The translations under genes and the position numbers were made by a program. Positions 8,373 through 18,342 of a stretch of 64,000 nt of DNA are shown here, piece by piece. The notes beneath the pieces are model-generated. The model was not told the origin of the DNA, ran no database searches, and was given only the letters and a program-made list of their open reading frames with translations. Each line of letters starts with the position of its first letter. Position 1 is the first letter of the stretch. Source of the DNA: an uncultured Pseudomonadota bacterium (lineage in GTDB: Bacteria > Myxococcota_A > Polyangia > HGW-17); NCBI GenBank assembly GCA_938004375.1, contig CALKWH010000475.1, positions 12,752 to 76,751 of the forward strand, read 5' to 3'.

Positions 8373-10335
8373 TCATTTCCTTACAACGCGAAAGCCGGTG
8401 ACGTAACTCAATCCCGTAGGAGAGTATCCTCCTCGATAGGACACTGAGCAGTAATTCGCCGTACTGGCCCAGTTTCCACCGCGACGAACGCGGTTGGTTC
8501 CTGTAGCCGACCCTCGATAATCCGTAACGGTTCCCGTTGGGTAGGTGCCGAAATAATCCCACATCCATTCCCATACGTTTCCGCTCATATCAAAAATTCC
8601 GAGTTCGTTGGACAACTTGGTGCCCACGGAATTACTTCGTCCCGTTGTGGTTCGGCCAGTCTCACTTGTGTTGTACCCGAACACCGCATAATCCATGATG
8701 GGGTTTGATCCTGTGCTTCCAGCGAATACCTTCATGAACCCGGTCGTGTTCGTGGCGCCCGGGGCAGCCGTGTCAGCGCCCATCGCCGCCCACATCCACT
8801 CCATTTCGGTTGGCAGCCGATACCCATCGGCTGTCCAGTTCGCCGTCGCTGCGTCCCAATCGGCGTTCGTGTCCATCGGAATCTGATCGTAAGTCAGACT
8901 GTTAAAATCGACACCGATGACTGAGTAAACTGGCGTCAACCCCCTCTAAAAGACTCAATTTGTTGCAGAAAGCAACCACCCTATACCATGACACACTTTG
9001 CACAGGGTCGCTCATTCCCCCCGAAACCGATGGATCGCTCGGGTCCAGCCATCCCGTCACGGCCATCCATTGGGCTCGGGTAATTTCGTATTGGCTTATC
9101 CGAAAAGCCGACACAATGCTAAGGTTCGGTCCCATCGTGTCCCGCTGGAAAGTTCCGGCTGCAACATAGACCATCGTTCCGATGTTCTGGCTCTGGTAAT
9201 TCATCGTGCAAGTTGATGTCACAAACCCGGTACAACCTGAATTGCAGGTGAGCAGTCCGCTGGCGAAACCCCGCGTGACACATGTCTGTCCATTCAGGTT
9301 CGATCCATCACACGTCTCACTTTCATCGATCATTCCGTTGCCGCACATCGTGCAAGTGGACGTGACAAACCCAGTACAGGCTGGGTTGCACGCGAGTGAC
9401 CCGCTGACGAAGCCTTGTGTGACACAGGTGTGGCCATTTAAATTTGATCCATCACAAGTCTCACCATAGTTACCCTGGATGACTCCGTCACCGCAACGCC
9501 CTGCCAAGACACAGGAAGTGTCGTCGAAGGCCTGGCAATCTGTGCTGCAAGAGAGCGTTCCTCCATACCAACCTTGAGAGACGCAACTCTGCCCGTTCAT
9601 GTCTGCTCCGTCACAGGTTTCACCGCCATCGATTGCTCCGTTGCCACACATCGTGCACCCACCTGTAAAAAACTCCGAACATCCGGCATTACATACCAGC
9701 GTACCGCTGACGAAACCCTGCGAGAAACAAGTCTGTCCATTCAAATCCAGTCCATCGCAAACTTCCTCATCATCCACAGAGTCATTGCCACAGTTCGTGC
9801 ACCCCGACGTATCGAACGCTGTGCACTCCGAATTGCAACCAAGCACGCCGCCATAAAAGCCGAGCGAAGTACACGTCTCGTCATCCAGATCCGTGCCGTC
9901 GCAGGGTTCAAACGGACTCGCAGCCACGAGGTCCCCACATTCCGCCGTCAGTTCGCACAGAGAGACGTCCCAACGGCACACGTCCTTGCATCCGAGCACA
10001 CCACCACCCAACCCCAACTCCGAGCAGGATGTATCTGCCAAATTGACACCATCACATTGCTCTCCATGGACTGTTTGGATGGCTCCGTCCCCGCAACGCC
10101 CTCCTGTGCACACCGCGAGGTTGAACGTGCAATCGCTTCGACAGGTTAAAACACCTTCTTGCCCATAGTAGCCCAAGTCCGCGCACGTCGCGGCTGTCAT
10201 CGCATCACCGTCGCACTCCTCGCCCGGATCCAAGAAATCGTCGCCACAGGAATCGACGTTCTTCGTCTTCGTATCGCAGCCCCACACCAGCAGACAGGTG
10301 CCCAACAGCATCGAGATCAAGGTCCTTATGGTCAT
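8373..10335 (-). pseudogene. Cys-rich repeat / FGE-sulfatase-like lipoprotein, frameshifted
   Basis: The ATG at 10335 follows GGAGG; the signal peptide ends V-W-G-C (Cys20). Many C-G-D/N-G-x-x-D/x-x-G-E-x-C-D-G repeats follow (Myxococcota Cys-rich type), then an FGE-sulfatase-like domain. The frame breaks at 8940-8944: after F-C-N-K-L-S-L-x-E-G the sequence reads out of frame to a stop at 8902, while the rest (T-P-V-Y-S-V-I-G to F-R-V-V-R-K) continues in another frame to 8373. The intact relative at 31320-33323 has four G where this gene has five, so a one-base insertion explains the break. It may be a pseudogene, a sequencing error or a slippage-controlled gene. The DNA is visibly poorer in GC than its neighbours. 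Confidence 0.85.
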
Positions 10336-10826
10336 GGCGGTCCTCCAGAGGATGGAAAAAGCGTAGTCGGTTCCCGCATCACGGTCAAGCATCAGAATTT
10401 CCTCCATTTCCTGGTACAAGATCCATGAAGCGGACCCTGACCCGCCGATACCCCAATTTTTTTTAACAAAAACAAGCAGTTAGACCATGTCACATGAGTT
10501 TGAGTCAGGCTTTTTCCATGCCACGCCGCCGTGGCACGGGCTGGGAACCATCCTCGAGGACCCGCCCGAGACCGCTCCCCCCCGCAACGCGGGTGTTCAG
10601 TTACCAATAATTCCAGTCGACTTCACCAATTGAAGATGTTTACCCTTGAACCCACTGGAGAAGAAAACATGCGCGTGAATACCCACCCTCTGGTTTGAAT
10701 GGATGATCTTCACCGAGTGAGTTACTGCAGCAGCACCAAAAGGACCGGCACTCATCGTAGCGCACAAACAGCTTGCGTTCGGGCGGTGGGGGCGGCACCC
10801 TCGGAGGCGGACGAAAGGAGGTCCCC
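10336..10826. other. Gene-free divergent intergenic region
   Basis: No convincing gene lies in these 491 bases between two divergent genes. The stretch includes an A/T-rich tract near 10457-10480 and a GCCACG-CCGC-CGTGGC hairpin at 10520-10535 without a following T-run. It presumably holds the promoters of both flanking genes. Confidence 0.6.
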
Positions 10827-11426
10827 ATGAAGAAGCTCGTCACCCTCTGCGCGGTTCTCGTCACGCTGACCGCGGCCGGCGCCGCGGCCGGACAGGCGCG
10901 GATGCGCACCCCGATGGACCTGGCCCAGTGGTCGAAGACCGGGGGCGGCGGCGTCACCCTGGACGGCATCTCGTACACCGACGAGGAGGACCACAAGGTC
11001 AGCGGCAAGATCCTGCGGGCCGACCCCTGGGCGGGCCTGTTCGTGCTGCCCAGCCTGGCCGTCGTGGGCAACCTGCACGTGCAGAGCCCGTTCGGCGACC
11101 ACTTCGTGGACCGGCCCGACGTACTCGGCTTCACCGCCGGCGTGCGTTACTTCAAGCAGCTCTATCATTTCTACGGATACGTCGGGCTCCAGCTCGGCGG
11201 CCTGATCTTCTCGCGCACCGGCGACGAGAACCTGAAGATCCACGCCGAGGGTCTCAACGACGACACCAAGGGCTTCATGGCGACGCTGCCCCTGGGCCTT
11301 TTGTTCCCGCTGAGCCGCAACCTGGCCGTGGAGCTGGGCGTGCGCGTGCACTCCGTCTGGCTGTCCGGGGGCGCCCACTGGCTGGAGTATTCGGTGGGCT
11401 ATCTGGGCATCTTTTTGTGTTTCTAA
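10827..11426 (+). CDS. Small outer-membrane beta-barrel-like protein
   Basis: The ATG at 10827 follows GAAAGGAGG and yields 199 residues. A signal peptide (about 1-22, ending A-A-A-G-Q-A) leads into alternating hydrophobic/aromatic strands, such as G-Y-V-G-L-Q-L-G-G-L-I-F, L-A-V-E-L-G-V-R-V and Y-S-V-G-Y-L-G-I-F-L-C-F. This suggests a small beta-barrel of the OmpA-like or outer-membrane porin-like type ending in an aromatic residue. The specific family is not recognised. The gene ends four bases from the convergent Cys-repeat lipoprotein. Confidence 0.7.
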   Translation: MKKLVTLCAVLVTLTAAGAAAGQARMRTPMDLAQWSKTGGGGVTLDGISYTDEEDHKVSGKILRADPWAGLFVLPSLAVVGNLHVQSPFGDHFVDRPDVLGFTAGVRYFKQLYHFYGYVGLQLGGLIFSRTGDENLKIHAEGLNDDTKGFMATLPLGLLFPLSRNLAVELGVRVHSVWLSGGAHWLEYSVGYLGIFLCF

Positions 11427-11430
11427 AGAA

Positions 11431-13278
11431 TCAGTTCGGCACGCAGCGGTAGTTGTCCGCGGGGGGTCCGGTGAAGGTGGTGCCGATGTCGCCGCCCAGG
11501 GTGCCGTCGGCGTTCTCGTAGCCGATGGTGGCCGAGAAGCCCGATCCCAGCCAGGTGGAGCGGTCGTAGATCACCTCGAAGGCGTTGGAGCCTTCGTACA
11601 GGCGGATCTGCATGGTCACCTTGGAATCGGTGCCGCCACCGATGATGCGACACTGGTGCCATTCGAGCACGAACACCCGGTTCGGCGAGGAACCTTGGGT
11701 CTGGTACAAGAGCCGGGCGTCGGGCCAGGTGGTCTGGGAGTAGACCAGATCGTCCCAAAAGATGTAGATCGCGGCGTTGGGCGTCGCCGAATTGGGGAGG
11801 GTGGTGTTGGTCCATTCGTTGGTGCCAGGGTCGGCACCGAAAGAGGCCCAGCCGTTGGTACAGAAATAGCCATCCGTGTAGTTCTGACCGAAGTAGCGGA
11901 AGGTGAAGGGGATCGTGAACGGGAAACGCCCGTCGATCACCCAGGTTTCCGTGGTGAGCGACGTGCCGGAGTACCGGATCGTCGAGTAGGTCGCGGCGAG
12001 GGCCGAGCAGGTGTAGGCACCGGCGGGGGCCTGGCAGATTCCGGCGTTGCAGGTCTGGCCCAGGGCGGCGCAGTCGGTGCCGTTGGCCCAGCTCCAGCAG
12101 CCGTAGCCGTCCTGGACGCAGGACTGGGTGACGCTGCCGTCACAGCGGGCCTGACCCGAGGAGCAGGCGTTGTTGCACACGCAGGTGTTGCCCGAGCAGG
12201 ACCGTCCGGTGGCCGCGCAGTTGATGCCGTCGGCCCAGTCGTAGCAGCCGGTGCCGGCGAGCGAACACGACTGGATGACGTCGCCGAAGCAGCGCACGGC
12301 ACCCGAGGCACAGGTGTCGGTGCAGGTGTTCACGCACTGAGCCGAGCCCGAGGAGGTGTCGCACACCTGACCCAAGCCCGCGCAGTCCTGCACCGTGCTC
12401 CAGGCCCGGCAGCCGTTGCCGCCGGTGACGCAGCTCTGGCGGACGGTGCTCAGACAACGGGTGCTGCCGTCGGCGCACTCGTGCACGCAGGAGCACGCGC
12501 CCCCGGAGCACACCTGGCCCGCGGCGGCGCAGTCGGCGCCGTTCACCCAGATGCGGCAGCCCGAGCCGTCGGTGCCGCAGGTCTGCACCACGTTTCCGCT
12601 GCACTGGGGCGGGGCGCCCGCCTCGCACTGGTGGACGCAGGGATCGGTGCAGGCGGCCGCGGCGCCGGTCCCGGTGCACACCCAGTTAGTCAGCGCGCAG
12701 TCCTGCACGTCCTTCCACTGGGCGCAGCCATTCTCGCCGGCCTGGCAGCGCTGCAGCACGTTTCCCGTGCAGAAGCCGTCGCCGAGGGTGCAGGCGTCGG
12801 TGCAGGAGTCCGCGCAGGCGGCGGAGCCCGAGGCGTCGTCGCACACCTGGTCGCCGGTCGCGCAGTCCACCGAGGTCTCCCACGCGCGGCAACCCTGGTC
12901 GTCGGCCGCGCAGAGCTCGAGGAGGTTGCCGTTGCAGCGCAGCGCGCCGGCCGGATCGCAGGTGTGGTTGCAGGCCGCGCGGCAGAACGTGGTGTTGTAC
13001 GCGCACGACGAGGAGCAGCCCAGGCTGCCGCTGGCGAACCCTAGGCTCACGCAGGTGGCGCCGCCCAGATCGCCGCCGTCGCAGTCCTCGCCGTCCGAGA
13101 GGACGCCGTCCCCGCAGCCGGCTTCGGTGCAGTCCTGCGGACAGGAGTCCGCGTCCTCGGCGGGCTGGCAGGTGCCGTCGCCGCAGGTGGTCACGCCGCC
13201 GCCGCCCTTGGCGCAGGAGAAGAGGGCGCCGACGAGGGCGGTGGAGAGAAGAAGGATAAAATATTTTTTGATAAACAT
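11431..13278 (-). CDS. Large Cys-repeat lipoprotein with nidogen-like C-terminal domain
   Basis: The ATG at 13278, preceded by GAGGGAG, gives 615 residues with a signal peptide ending L-F-S-C (Cys22). After C-G-D-G repeats come seven or so modules of the form C-x-G-x-x-x-Q-x-C-x-x-x-G-x-G-C-x-x-W-x-x-x-x-x-C-A (about 110-390). The last 210 residues (F-P-F-T-I-P-F-T-F-R-Y-F-G-Q-N-Y, I-F-W-D-D-L, V-L-E-W-H-Q-C) resemble the nidogen/plexin-domain-containing beta-sandwich seen in extracellular bacterial proteins. It is probably an exported, disulfide-rich surface protein; no enzymatic motif is visible. Confidence 0.82.
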   Translation of the reverse strand: MFIKKYFILLLSTALVGALFSCAKGGGGVTTCGDGTCQPAEDADSCPQDCTEAGCGDGVLSDGEDCDGGDLGGATCVSLGFASGSLGCSSSCAYNTTFCRAACNHTCDPAGALRCNGNLLELCAADDQGCRAWETSVDCATGDQVCDDASGSAACADSCTDACTLGDGFCTGNVLQRCQAGENGCAQWKDVQDCALTNWVCTGTGAAAACTDPCVHQCEAGAPPQCSGNVVQTCGTDGSGCRIWVNGADCAAAGQVCSGGACSCVHECADGSTRCLSTVRQSCVTGGNGCRAWSTVQDCAGLGQVCDTSSGSAQCVNTCTDTCASGAVRCFGDVIQSCSLAGTGCYDWADGINCAATGRSCSGNTCVCNNACSSGQARCDGSVTQSCVQDGYGCWSWANGTDCAALGQTCNAGICQAPAGAYTCSALAATYSTIRYSGTSLTTETWVIDGRFPFTIPFTFRYFGQNYTDGYFCTNGWASFGADPGTNEWTNTTLPNSATPNAAIYIFWDDLVYSQTTWPDARLLYQTQGSSPNRVFVLEWHQCRIIGGGTDSKVTMQIRLYEGSNAFEVIYDRSTWLGSGFSATIGYENADGTLGGDIGTTFTGPPADNYRCVPN

Positions 13279-13358
13279 CGCACGCGCTCCCTCTAGCGCG
13301 CCCAGTATAGCGTCAAAACGCGGATCTGCGAGGAAAAGATCCCCCGTGGTCGGGAGCA

Positions 13359-13377
13359 TTCTTTTCTGTGAAAAGAA
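13359..13377. promoter_or_regulatory. TTCTTTTC-TGT-GAAAAGAA hairpin
   Basis: A perfect 8-bp inverted repeat with a 3-base loop lies between the divergent lipoprotein and acetate kinase genes, about 112 bases upstream of the ackA start. It could be an operator or the 5' part of a leader; no T-run follows it as a terminator would need. Confidence 0.35.
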
Positions 13378-13488
13378 AAACAGATCATCCTTGCCACCGG
13401 GATCCGGTTCCAGTACCGTGGGCCCGGTGCCCGAGCCCCGGGCCGGGGGCAGGCCGGACGGCGGTCCTGCCTCCCAGGAGGTCATTCC

Positions 13489-14688
13489 ATGCTCGTGTTC
13501 GTGATCAACTGCGGTTCTTCGTCGATCAAGTACCAGCTCTTCGAGATGCCCGAGAAGCGCCAGCTCGCCCGCGGCCTGCTCGAGCGCATCGGGGAGACTG
13601 GTTCGGCGGTGCTCACCCACCGCGCCGGCGAGGGCAAGTGGATCCTCGAGGTGCACGCGCCGGATCACCGGGCCGGCCTCGACCACATCCTGCGGACGCT
13701 GGTCTCCGGGGAGACCGCCGTCATCGACGACCTGTCCAGCATCCGGGCGGTGGGCCACCGCGTGGTGCACGGCGGAGAGCAGGTCCGTGAGGCCGTGGTC
13801 ATCGACGCCGCGGTGGAGGACGTGATCGCCGGGTGCGCCGAGCTCGCCCCCGTGCACAACCCGCCCAACCTCATGGGCATCCGCACCGCGCGGGCCGTGC
13901 TGCCGGACTGCGTCCAGGTGGCCGTGTTCGACACCGCCTTCCATCACACGCTGCCGAAGAAGGCCTACCTGTACGCCCTGCCGCTGGAGCTCTACGAGCA
14001 GCACCGCATCCGCAAGTACGGCTTCCACGGCACCTCCCACGAGTACGTCGCCCAGGAGACCGCCCGCCGGCTCGGGAAGCCGCTTTCGGCGTGCAACCTC
14101 ATCACCTGCCACCTGGGGAACGGCTGCTCGATGACCGCCATCGAGGCCGGTCGCTCGGTGGACACCTCCATGGGGATGACGCCGCTGCAGGGGCTCATGA
14201 TGGGCACGCGCAGCGGCGATCTGGACCCGGCCGTGCTGATCCACCTGCTGCGCAACGGGTGGGTCGCCGACGTCGCCGAGCTCGACCGCCTGCTCAACCG
14301 CAAGTCCGGCCTGGCCGGCATCTCGGGGCTCGGCAACGACATGCGCACCCTCGAGGAGCACATGGAGACGAACGAGCGGGCCAAGCTGGCCGTGGAAATG
14401 TTCGCCCACCGGGTGCGCTTCTACCTGGGCGGCTACCTGGCGCTCCTGGGTTCCTGCGACGCCGTGGTCTTCACCGGCGGCATCGGCGAGAACGACTCCC
14501 TGCTGCGCCGGCTCGTGCTCGAGGGTCTCGCCCCGCTGGGCCTGGAGCTGGACCCGGCGGCCAACACCGCCACCGTGCGCGGGAAAGAAGGCGCGATCAC
14601 CACCGCGGCGAGTCGCATCCCGGCGCTGGTGATCCCCACCGACGAGGAGGGCATGATCGCCGCGAGCACCTACGCCCTGGCCCGCTAG
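13489..14688 (+). CDS. ackA: Acetate kinase
   Basis: The 399-residue protein follows AGGAGGTC at good spacing. It interconverts acetyl phosphate and ADP with acetate and ATP in the cytoplasm. Family signatures are N-C-G-S-S-S-I-K-Y near the start, H-R-V-V-H-G-G, D-T-A-F-H, F-H-G-T-S-H, H-L-G-N-G, D-T-S-M-G-M-T-P, M-G-T-R-S-G-D-L-D-P and T-G-G-I-G-E-N. The length is normal. No phosphotransacetylase gene lies nearby, although the two are usually paired; acetyl phosphate may be supplied by a gene elsewhere. Together with IOR genes it suggests ATP formation from acyl-CoA or acetyl phosphate. Confidence 0.97.
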   Translation: MLVFVINCGSSSIKYQLFEMPEKRQLARGLLERIGETGSAVLTHRAGEGKWILEVHAPDHRAGLDHILRTLVSGETAVIDDLSSIRAVGHRVVHGGEQVREAVVIDAAVEDVIAGCAELAPVHNPPNLMGIRTARAVLPDCVQVAVFDTAFHHTLPKKAYLYALPLELYEQHRIRKYGFHGTSHEYVAQETARRLGKPLSACNLITCHLGNGCSMTAIEAGRSVDTSMGMTPLQGLMMGTRSGDLDPAVLIHLLRNGWVADVAELDRLLNRKSGLAGISGLGNDMRTLEEHMETNERAKLAVEMFAHRVRFYLGGYLALLGSCDAVVFTGGIGENDSLLRRLVLEGLAPLGLELDPAANTATVRGKEGAITTAASRIPALVIPTDEEGMIAASTYALAR

Positions 14689-14732
14689 CCACCCAGGGAC
14701 CCCCGCAAAAGGGCGGCCCGTTTGAGGTCCGC

Positions 14733-14759
14733 GACCCGAAGACGGGTCACGAAGTGACC
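14733..14759. terminator. Two overlapping hairpins after ackA
   Basis: GACCCG-AAGA-CGGGTC (14733-14748) and GGTCAC-GAA-GTGACC (14745-14759) are both perfect and share GGTC, so only one can form at a time. They lie 45 bases after the ackA stop. No U-tract follows, so termination is uncertain. Confidence 0.35.
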
Positions 14760-14776
14760 GGAATCATCTTCTTCTC

Positions 14777-14818
14777 CGATCCCGATTTCGATCCCGATTT
14801 CGATTTCGATTTCGACTT
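14777..14818. repeat. Degenerate CGATTT hexamer x7
   Basis: Seven tandem hexamers read CGATCC, CGATTT, CGATCC, then three CGATTT and CGACTT, between the convergent ackA and RCC1 genes. It is the reverse complement of the AAATCG repeat at 5400. Confidence 0.85.
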
Positions 14819-14838
14819 GGAACCGGAGTCGGACCCGG

Positions 14839-16866
14839 TCACAGGGAATAATCGTCCACGGGGAGGATCACGCGGCGGGGCACCAAGGCGGCGGTGGTGG
14901 TCAGGTTCCCCAGCTGGCCTTCGGAGTTGTGGCCCCAGCAGTACAGTTCGCGGTCCGCAGTGAGCCCGCAGGTGTGGGTGACGCCGGGAGAGACGGCGTT
15001 GAACCGCAGATCGGTGACGACCGTGGTGGCCGTACTGCGATTCGTAGTGGTGCCGTCGCCGAGCTGGCCGTACTGGTTCCACCCGAAGCACAGGGTGGTC
15101 CCCAGCACGCCGTGGAGCAGACAGGTGTGGGAGCCGAAGGTCCACGTCGCCGCGGCGTCGATGTGGCCGTCGATCTGCACCGGCGTGAGACGGTTGGTGA
15201 AGGTGGCGTCGCCGAGTTGGCCGTAGTTGTTCAGGCCCCAGCAGTATACGATCCCGCCGGTGGTCCGGGCGCAGGTGTGGCCCGTGCCGCAGGTGACGGT
15301 GGCGATGTTGGTGAGGGAGGAGATGGCCACCGGCACCCGGGAGTCCGTGGTGTTGCCGGTGCCGAGCTGGCCATTGTCGTTACGACCCCAGCACACCCCG
15401 TTTCCAGTCTGATTACGCAAACAATTGTGTTCGTAGGAGCTTGAGATTTGAGTAGCCAAAGACACCCCCGAGACCTGCACCGGCACCGCGCTCGAGGTCG
15501 TCGAGTTGTTGCCCAGTTGGCCCCGGGCGTTGTCCCCGAAGCACCACGCGGTCCCGAGGAGGGTCAGGACGCAGGTGTGCCGAAAGCCCAGGCCCAGCTG
15601 GATCGCGTTGGTGAAGATCCCCGCCCGCACCGGCAGGGACGAGTGGGCGGCGATCCCGTGGCCCAACTGGCCCGAGTCCCCCCGGCCCCAGCACCACACC
15701 TCGCCGCCGGCGCGCAGGGCGCAGGTGTGGAAGTAGCCGGCCTGCACCGCGGTGACGTCCTCGAGGCCCTGGACCAGCACCGGTCCGGTCCGGTCCGCGG
15801 TGGTGCCGTCGCCGAGCTGGCCCATGGAGTTGTCCCCCCAGCACAGCACCCGTCCGGTGTTCAGCAGGGCGCAGGTGTGCAGGTAGCCCGCGGACACGGC
15901 CACCGGATACCGGAGGCGGTTGCACAGGTACTCCTCGCGGGTGACCTCGGGATCGCCCAAAACGCCGTCCCCGTCGAGGTCCAGCCCCGTCTCGACGAGC
16001 ACGCCGCCATAGGGGCAGGCGCCGCCCCACTCCACCGTCGTCAGCCGGGTGAGGGCGTTGTGGCCGTGGCACACGGCCTGTTCGTCCTGGACCTCGCCGT
16101 CGCCGAGGGCGCCGTCCCCGTCGGTGTCCAGCCCCGTCTTCACGAGGAGACCGCCCTGGGGACAGGGCGCGCCCGGCGCCAGCGGATCCACCCGCACCAG
16201 GGAGTTGGTCCCGACCGTTCCGTCCTCGCCGGGGGCCCCATGGCAGACATAGGAGACGTCGTCCACCTCCAGCGGTCCGAGGACGCCGTCGCCGTCGTCG
16301 TCGAGGCCGGTGGAGACGGCCAGGCCGCCGTGCAGGCAGTTCGCGCCGGCGGGCTCGTCCAGAATGCTCACCAGGGAGGCGGGACCGCCGCCGGTGCCCG
16401 ACGCGCTCTGGCAGACAAGGTTTGAACTCGTTCGTTCGTCTTCATCCAGAACCGCATTCCCGTTCTGGTCCAGACCCCAGTAGTAACGCTGGCCGCCGTT
16501 GGGACACTCGACGCCGGGGGCGAGCTCCTCCACGTGGAGGAGCGTGGACAGCCCGTCCCGCCCGTCCTGGCCGTCCTGGCCGTTTTCACCGTTTTCACCG
16601 TTTTCACCGTCCTCGCCGTCGTCGCCGGGGAGCCCGTTGCAGACCGTCTGGATGCTCTCGATCTCGCCGGTCTCCAGGGCCCCGTTGCCGTTGGTGTCCT
16701 TTCCGGCCATGACCACCATACCCCCATACGGGCACTGGATGGACGAGGCCGACTCGATGAGCACCAGGGTGCCCTGGCCGTCCTGGCCGTCCTGGCCGGT
16801 GCAGGCCAGGAGCGCCCAGAGCAGCGACGACGTGAGCAGCAGACGGCGATGGAACAACTTGCGCAT
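14839..16866 (-). CDS. RCC1-propeller lipoprotein with collagen-like and G-x-D-x-x-G repeats
   Basis: The ATG at 16866 follows GGAGG and yields 675 residues; lipobox Cys22. A G-Q-D-G-Q-D-G start and a longer collagen-like [10 protein letters not shown] tract (about 76-100) flank repeats of about 70 residues bearing C-P-x-G-G and G-x-D-x-N/D-G-x-G-x-L, five in all (about 35-325). Residues about 330-675 hold seven RCC1 repeats, each with H-T-C and C-W/F-G-x-N-x-x-G-Q-L-G, so each blade carries a likely disulfide pair. This is an extracellular or periplasmic beta-propeller lipoprotein; ligand unknown. Confidence 0.88.
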   Translation of the reverse strand: MRKLFHRRLLLTSSLLWALLACTGQDGQDGQGTLVLIESASSIQCPYGGMVVMAGKDTNGNGALETGEIESIQTVCNGLPGDDGEDGENGENGENGQDGQDGRDGLSTLLHVEELAPGVECPNGGQRYYWGLDQNGNAVLDEDERTSSNLVCQSASGTGGGPASLVSILDEPAGANCLHGGLAVSTGLDDDGDGVLGPLEVDDVSYVCHGAPGEDGTVGTNSLVRVDPLAPGAPCPQGGLLVKTGLDTDGDGALGDGEVQDEQAVCHGHNALTRLTTVEWGGACPYGGVLVETGLDLDGDGVLGDPEVTREEYLCNRLRYPVAVSAGYLHTCALLNTGRVLCWGDNSMGQLGDGTTADRTGPVLVQGLEDVTAVQAGYFHTCALRAGGEVWCWGRGDSGQLGHGIAAHSSLPVRAGIFTNAIQLGLGFRHTCVLTLLGTAWCFGDNARGQLGNNSTTSSAVPVQVSGVSLATQISSSYEHNCLRNQTGNGVCWGRNDNGQLGTGNTTDSRVPVAISSLTNIATVTCGTGHTCARTTGGIVYCWGLNNYGQLGDATFTNRLTPVQIDGHIDAAATWTFGSHTCLLHGVLGTTLCFGWNQYGQLGDGTTTNRSTATTVVTDLRFNAVSPGVTHTCGLTADRELYCWGHNSEGQLGNLTTTAALVPRRVILPVDDYSL

Positions 16867-17021
16867 GGAGACCTCCGAAGCGGCGGGAGCCGTGGAAAAA
16901 TGGGGTGGACGCTGCTTATCCAATAGGCTGGAAAAGTCAAGCTGAATCCGTGCGCCCATTGTCGTCCCCCCGCGACCGCGGTTGCGGAAAAATGTGAAAA
17001 AGTGAAAACGGAAAGCACCCG

Positions 17022-17642
17022 TCAGCGGTGATACAGGACGAGCCAGCCGGCCAGAGCCCCCAGGGCCAGCGCCAGGGCGGCGACCTGCCACCGGGGGAGC
17101 GCCAGGGCGGCGGCGAGCCAGGCCGTCGGCCCCAGCCGCGGCGGGCGCAGGCGGAACGCCGGGAAGCCGGCCCCATCGTCGTCGGGCCAGAGCGGCTTCA
17201 GGGTGGCCCTCAGGGCGTCGAGGTCCGCCGGACGCCGCGCGCGGGTCCTGGCACAGCACGCCCCCAACAGGTCCCGCGTCGGGGCGTCCAGGTCGGCGAC
17301 GGCCCGCCAGGCCCGGGCGGCCCCGTCGTCCAGCGCCCAGTGGGCGTATTCCATGGACGCCGGCGGGGGCACCGCGGCGGCCGGATCGTCACGCAAGGCC
17401 AGCAGGACGACGCCCAGCACGTACAGGTCCGACCGCACGTCGGGGCGCCCGTGGGAGAACAGGAGCTCGGGCGGCGGGAACTGCCAGTCGGCGCGGCACG
17501 GCGGACCGGTGAAGCGCGTCCCGGGGCGGTGCGACAACTCGGCGCCGACGTGGGCGGCCAGGGCCACGAGGGTGGCGCCTTCGGCCGGCCGCTCGAGATA
17601 CGTGAAGCACCCCGGCAGGGTCCGGGCGGGGTCGGCGGGCAT
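17022..17642 (-). CDS. Kinase-like C-lobe fragment with membrane anchor
   Basis: The 206-residue protein starts six bases after the rex stop, preceded by AGGA. The stretch [16 protein letters not shown] followed by [16 protein letters not shown] resembles the C-lobe of a Hanks-type kinase (D-x-x-S-x-G...L...P-x-x-R-P). The glycine loop, catalytic Lys, HRD and DFG are all absent. A hydrophobic segment at about 180-202 would anchor the C-terminus. It is either a pseudokinase or a remnant. The close linkage to rex suggests cotranscription, but function is unknown. Confidence 0.7.
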   Translation of the reverse strand: MPADPARTLPGCFTYLERPAEGATLVALAAHVGAELSHRPGTRFTGPPCRADWQFPPPELLFSHGRPDVRSDLYVLGVVLLALRDDPAAAVPPPASMEYAHWALDDGAARAWRAVADLDAPTRDLLGACCARTRARRPADLDALRATLKPLWPDDDGAGFPAFRLRPPRLGPTAWLAAALALPRWQVAALALALGALAGWLVLYHR

Positions 17643-17648
17643 GGGGTC

Positions 17649-18314
17649 CTACCGCTTGCGGGGCCAGTGACCGGCGATCCGGTGGGCGAGCTTGTACATG
17701 CCGTAGGCGATCTGGGCGTTCTCGATGAACACGTCGCGGTAGCGGTGGAGCTCGGCGGCGGTGAAGTTGTAGATGGCGCGCACGCCGGCCTGGACCAGGC
17801 GATCGGCGACCTCGACGGCCACCTCCTCGGGCACCGTGAGGACGGCGATGTCCACGGGCTGTTCGGCGATCCGCCGCTCGAGTTGGTCCATGGACTCGAC
17901 CCGCACGGCCCCCACCGCCTCGCCGATGACGGCGGGATCGGTGTCGAAGATCAACTGCACGCAGAAATTGTGGCAGTCCGAGCCGTGGTAGTGCGCCAGC
18001 GCGCGACCGATGCGCCCGAAGCCGACGATGGCCACGCGGTACTTGTGGTTGAGCCCCAGGATCTTCTCGACGGCGTCGATGAGAAAATCGATGTTGTAGC
18101 CGTAGCGGGCCTTGCCGAACACGCCGAAGTACGACAGGTCCTTGCGGATCTGCGTGTCCTTCACGCGCAGGCTGTCGCCGAGCATCTGGCTGGAGACCTG
18201 GTCGATGCCGGCGGTCTTGAACCGGTACAACTGCATGAGGTACCGGGGCATGCGCTCCATGGTCGCGGCGGGGATTGGGATCTGGTCTTTTCCTGCGGGG
18301 CCGGTCGGACTCAA
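17649..18314 (-). CDS. rex: Redox-sensing transcriptional repressor Rex
   Basis: I chose a TTG at 18314, preceded by GAGGTGG, giving 221 residues, the usual Rex length; longer starts run into the upstream gene. The N-terminal winged-helix DNA-binding region (about 15-90) contains I-P-A-A-T-M-E-R-M-P-R-Y-L, R-K-D-L-S-Y-F-G and G-x-G-Y-x-I. The Rossmann domain has V-A-I-V-G-F-G-R-I-G-R-A-L. Rex senses NADH/NAD+ and represses fermentative and respiratory genes when NADH is low; its targets here are unknown. It sits between a lipoprotein gene and the kinase-like fragment in one operon. Confidence 0.95.
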   Translation of the reverse strand: MSPTGPAGKDQIPIPAATMERMPRYLMQLYRFKTAGIDQVSSQMLGDSLRVKDTQIRKDLSYFGVFGKARYGYNIDFLIDAVEKILGLNHKYRVAIVGFGRIGRALAHYHGSDCHNFCVQLIFDTDPAVIGEAVGAVRVESMDQLERRIAEQPVDIAVLTVPEEVAVEVADRLVQAGVRAIYNFTAAELHRYRDVFIENAQIAYGMYKLAHRIAGHWPRKR

Positions 18315-18342
18315 GGTTCCACCTCGGGGCACCCGCAGCGGA

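Noticed and set aside
10520-10535. Hairpin as intrinsic terminator
   Set aside because: No T-run follows in either direction, so it is only noted as structure.
10392-10607. 71-residue open frame in the intergenic region
   Set aside because: No ribosome-binding site, no domain, and composition unlike coding DNA.
14839-17259. 806-residue version of the RCC1 gene
   Set aside because: The start at 16866 has a ribosome-binding site and signal peptide; the extra 5' part runs into the intergenic region.
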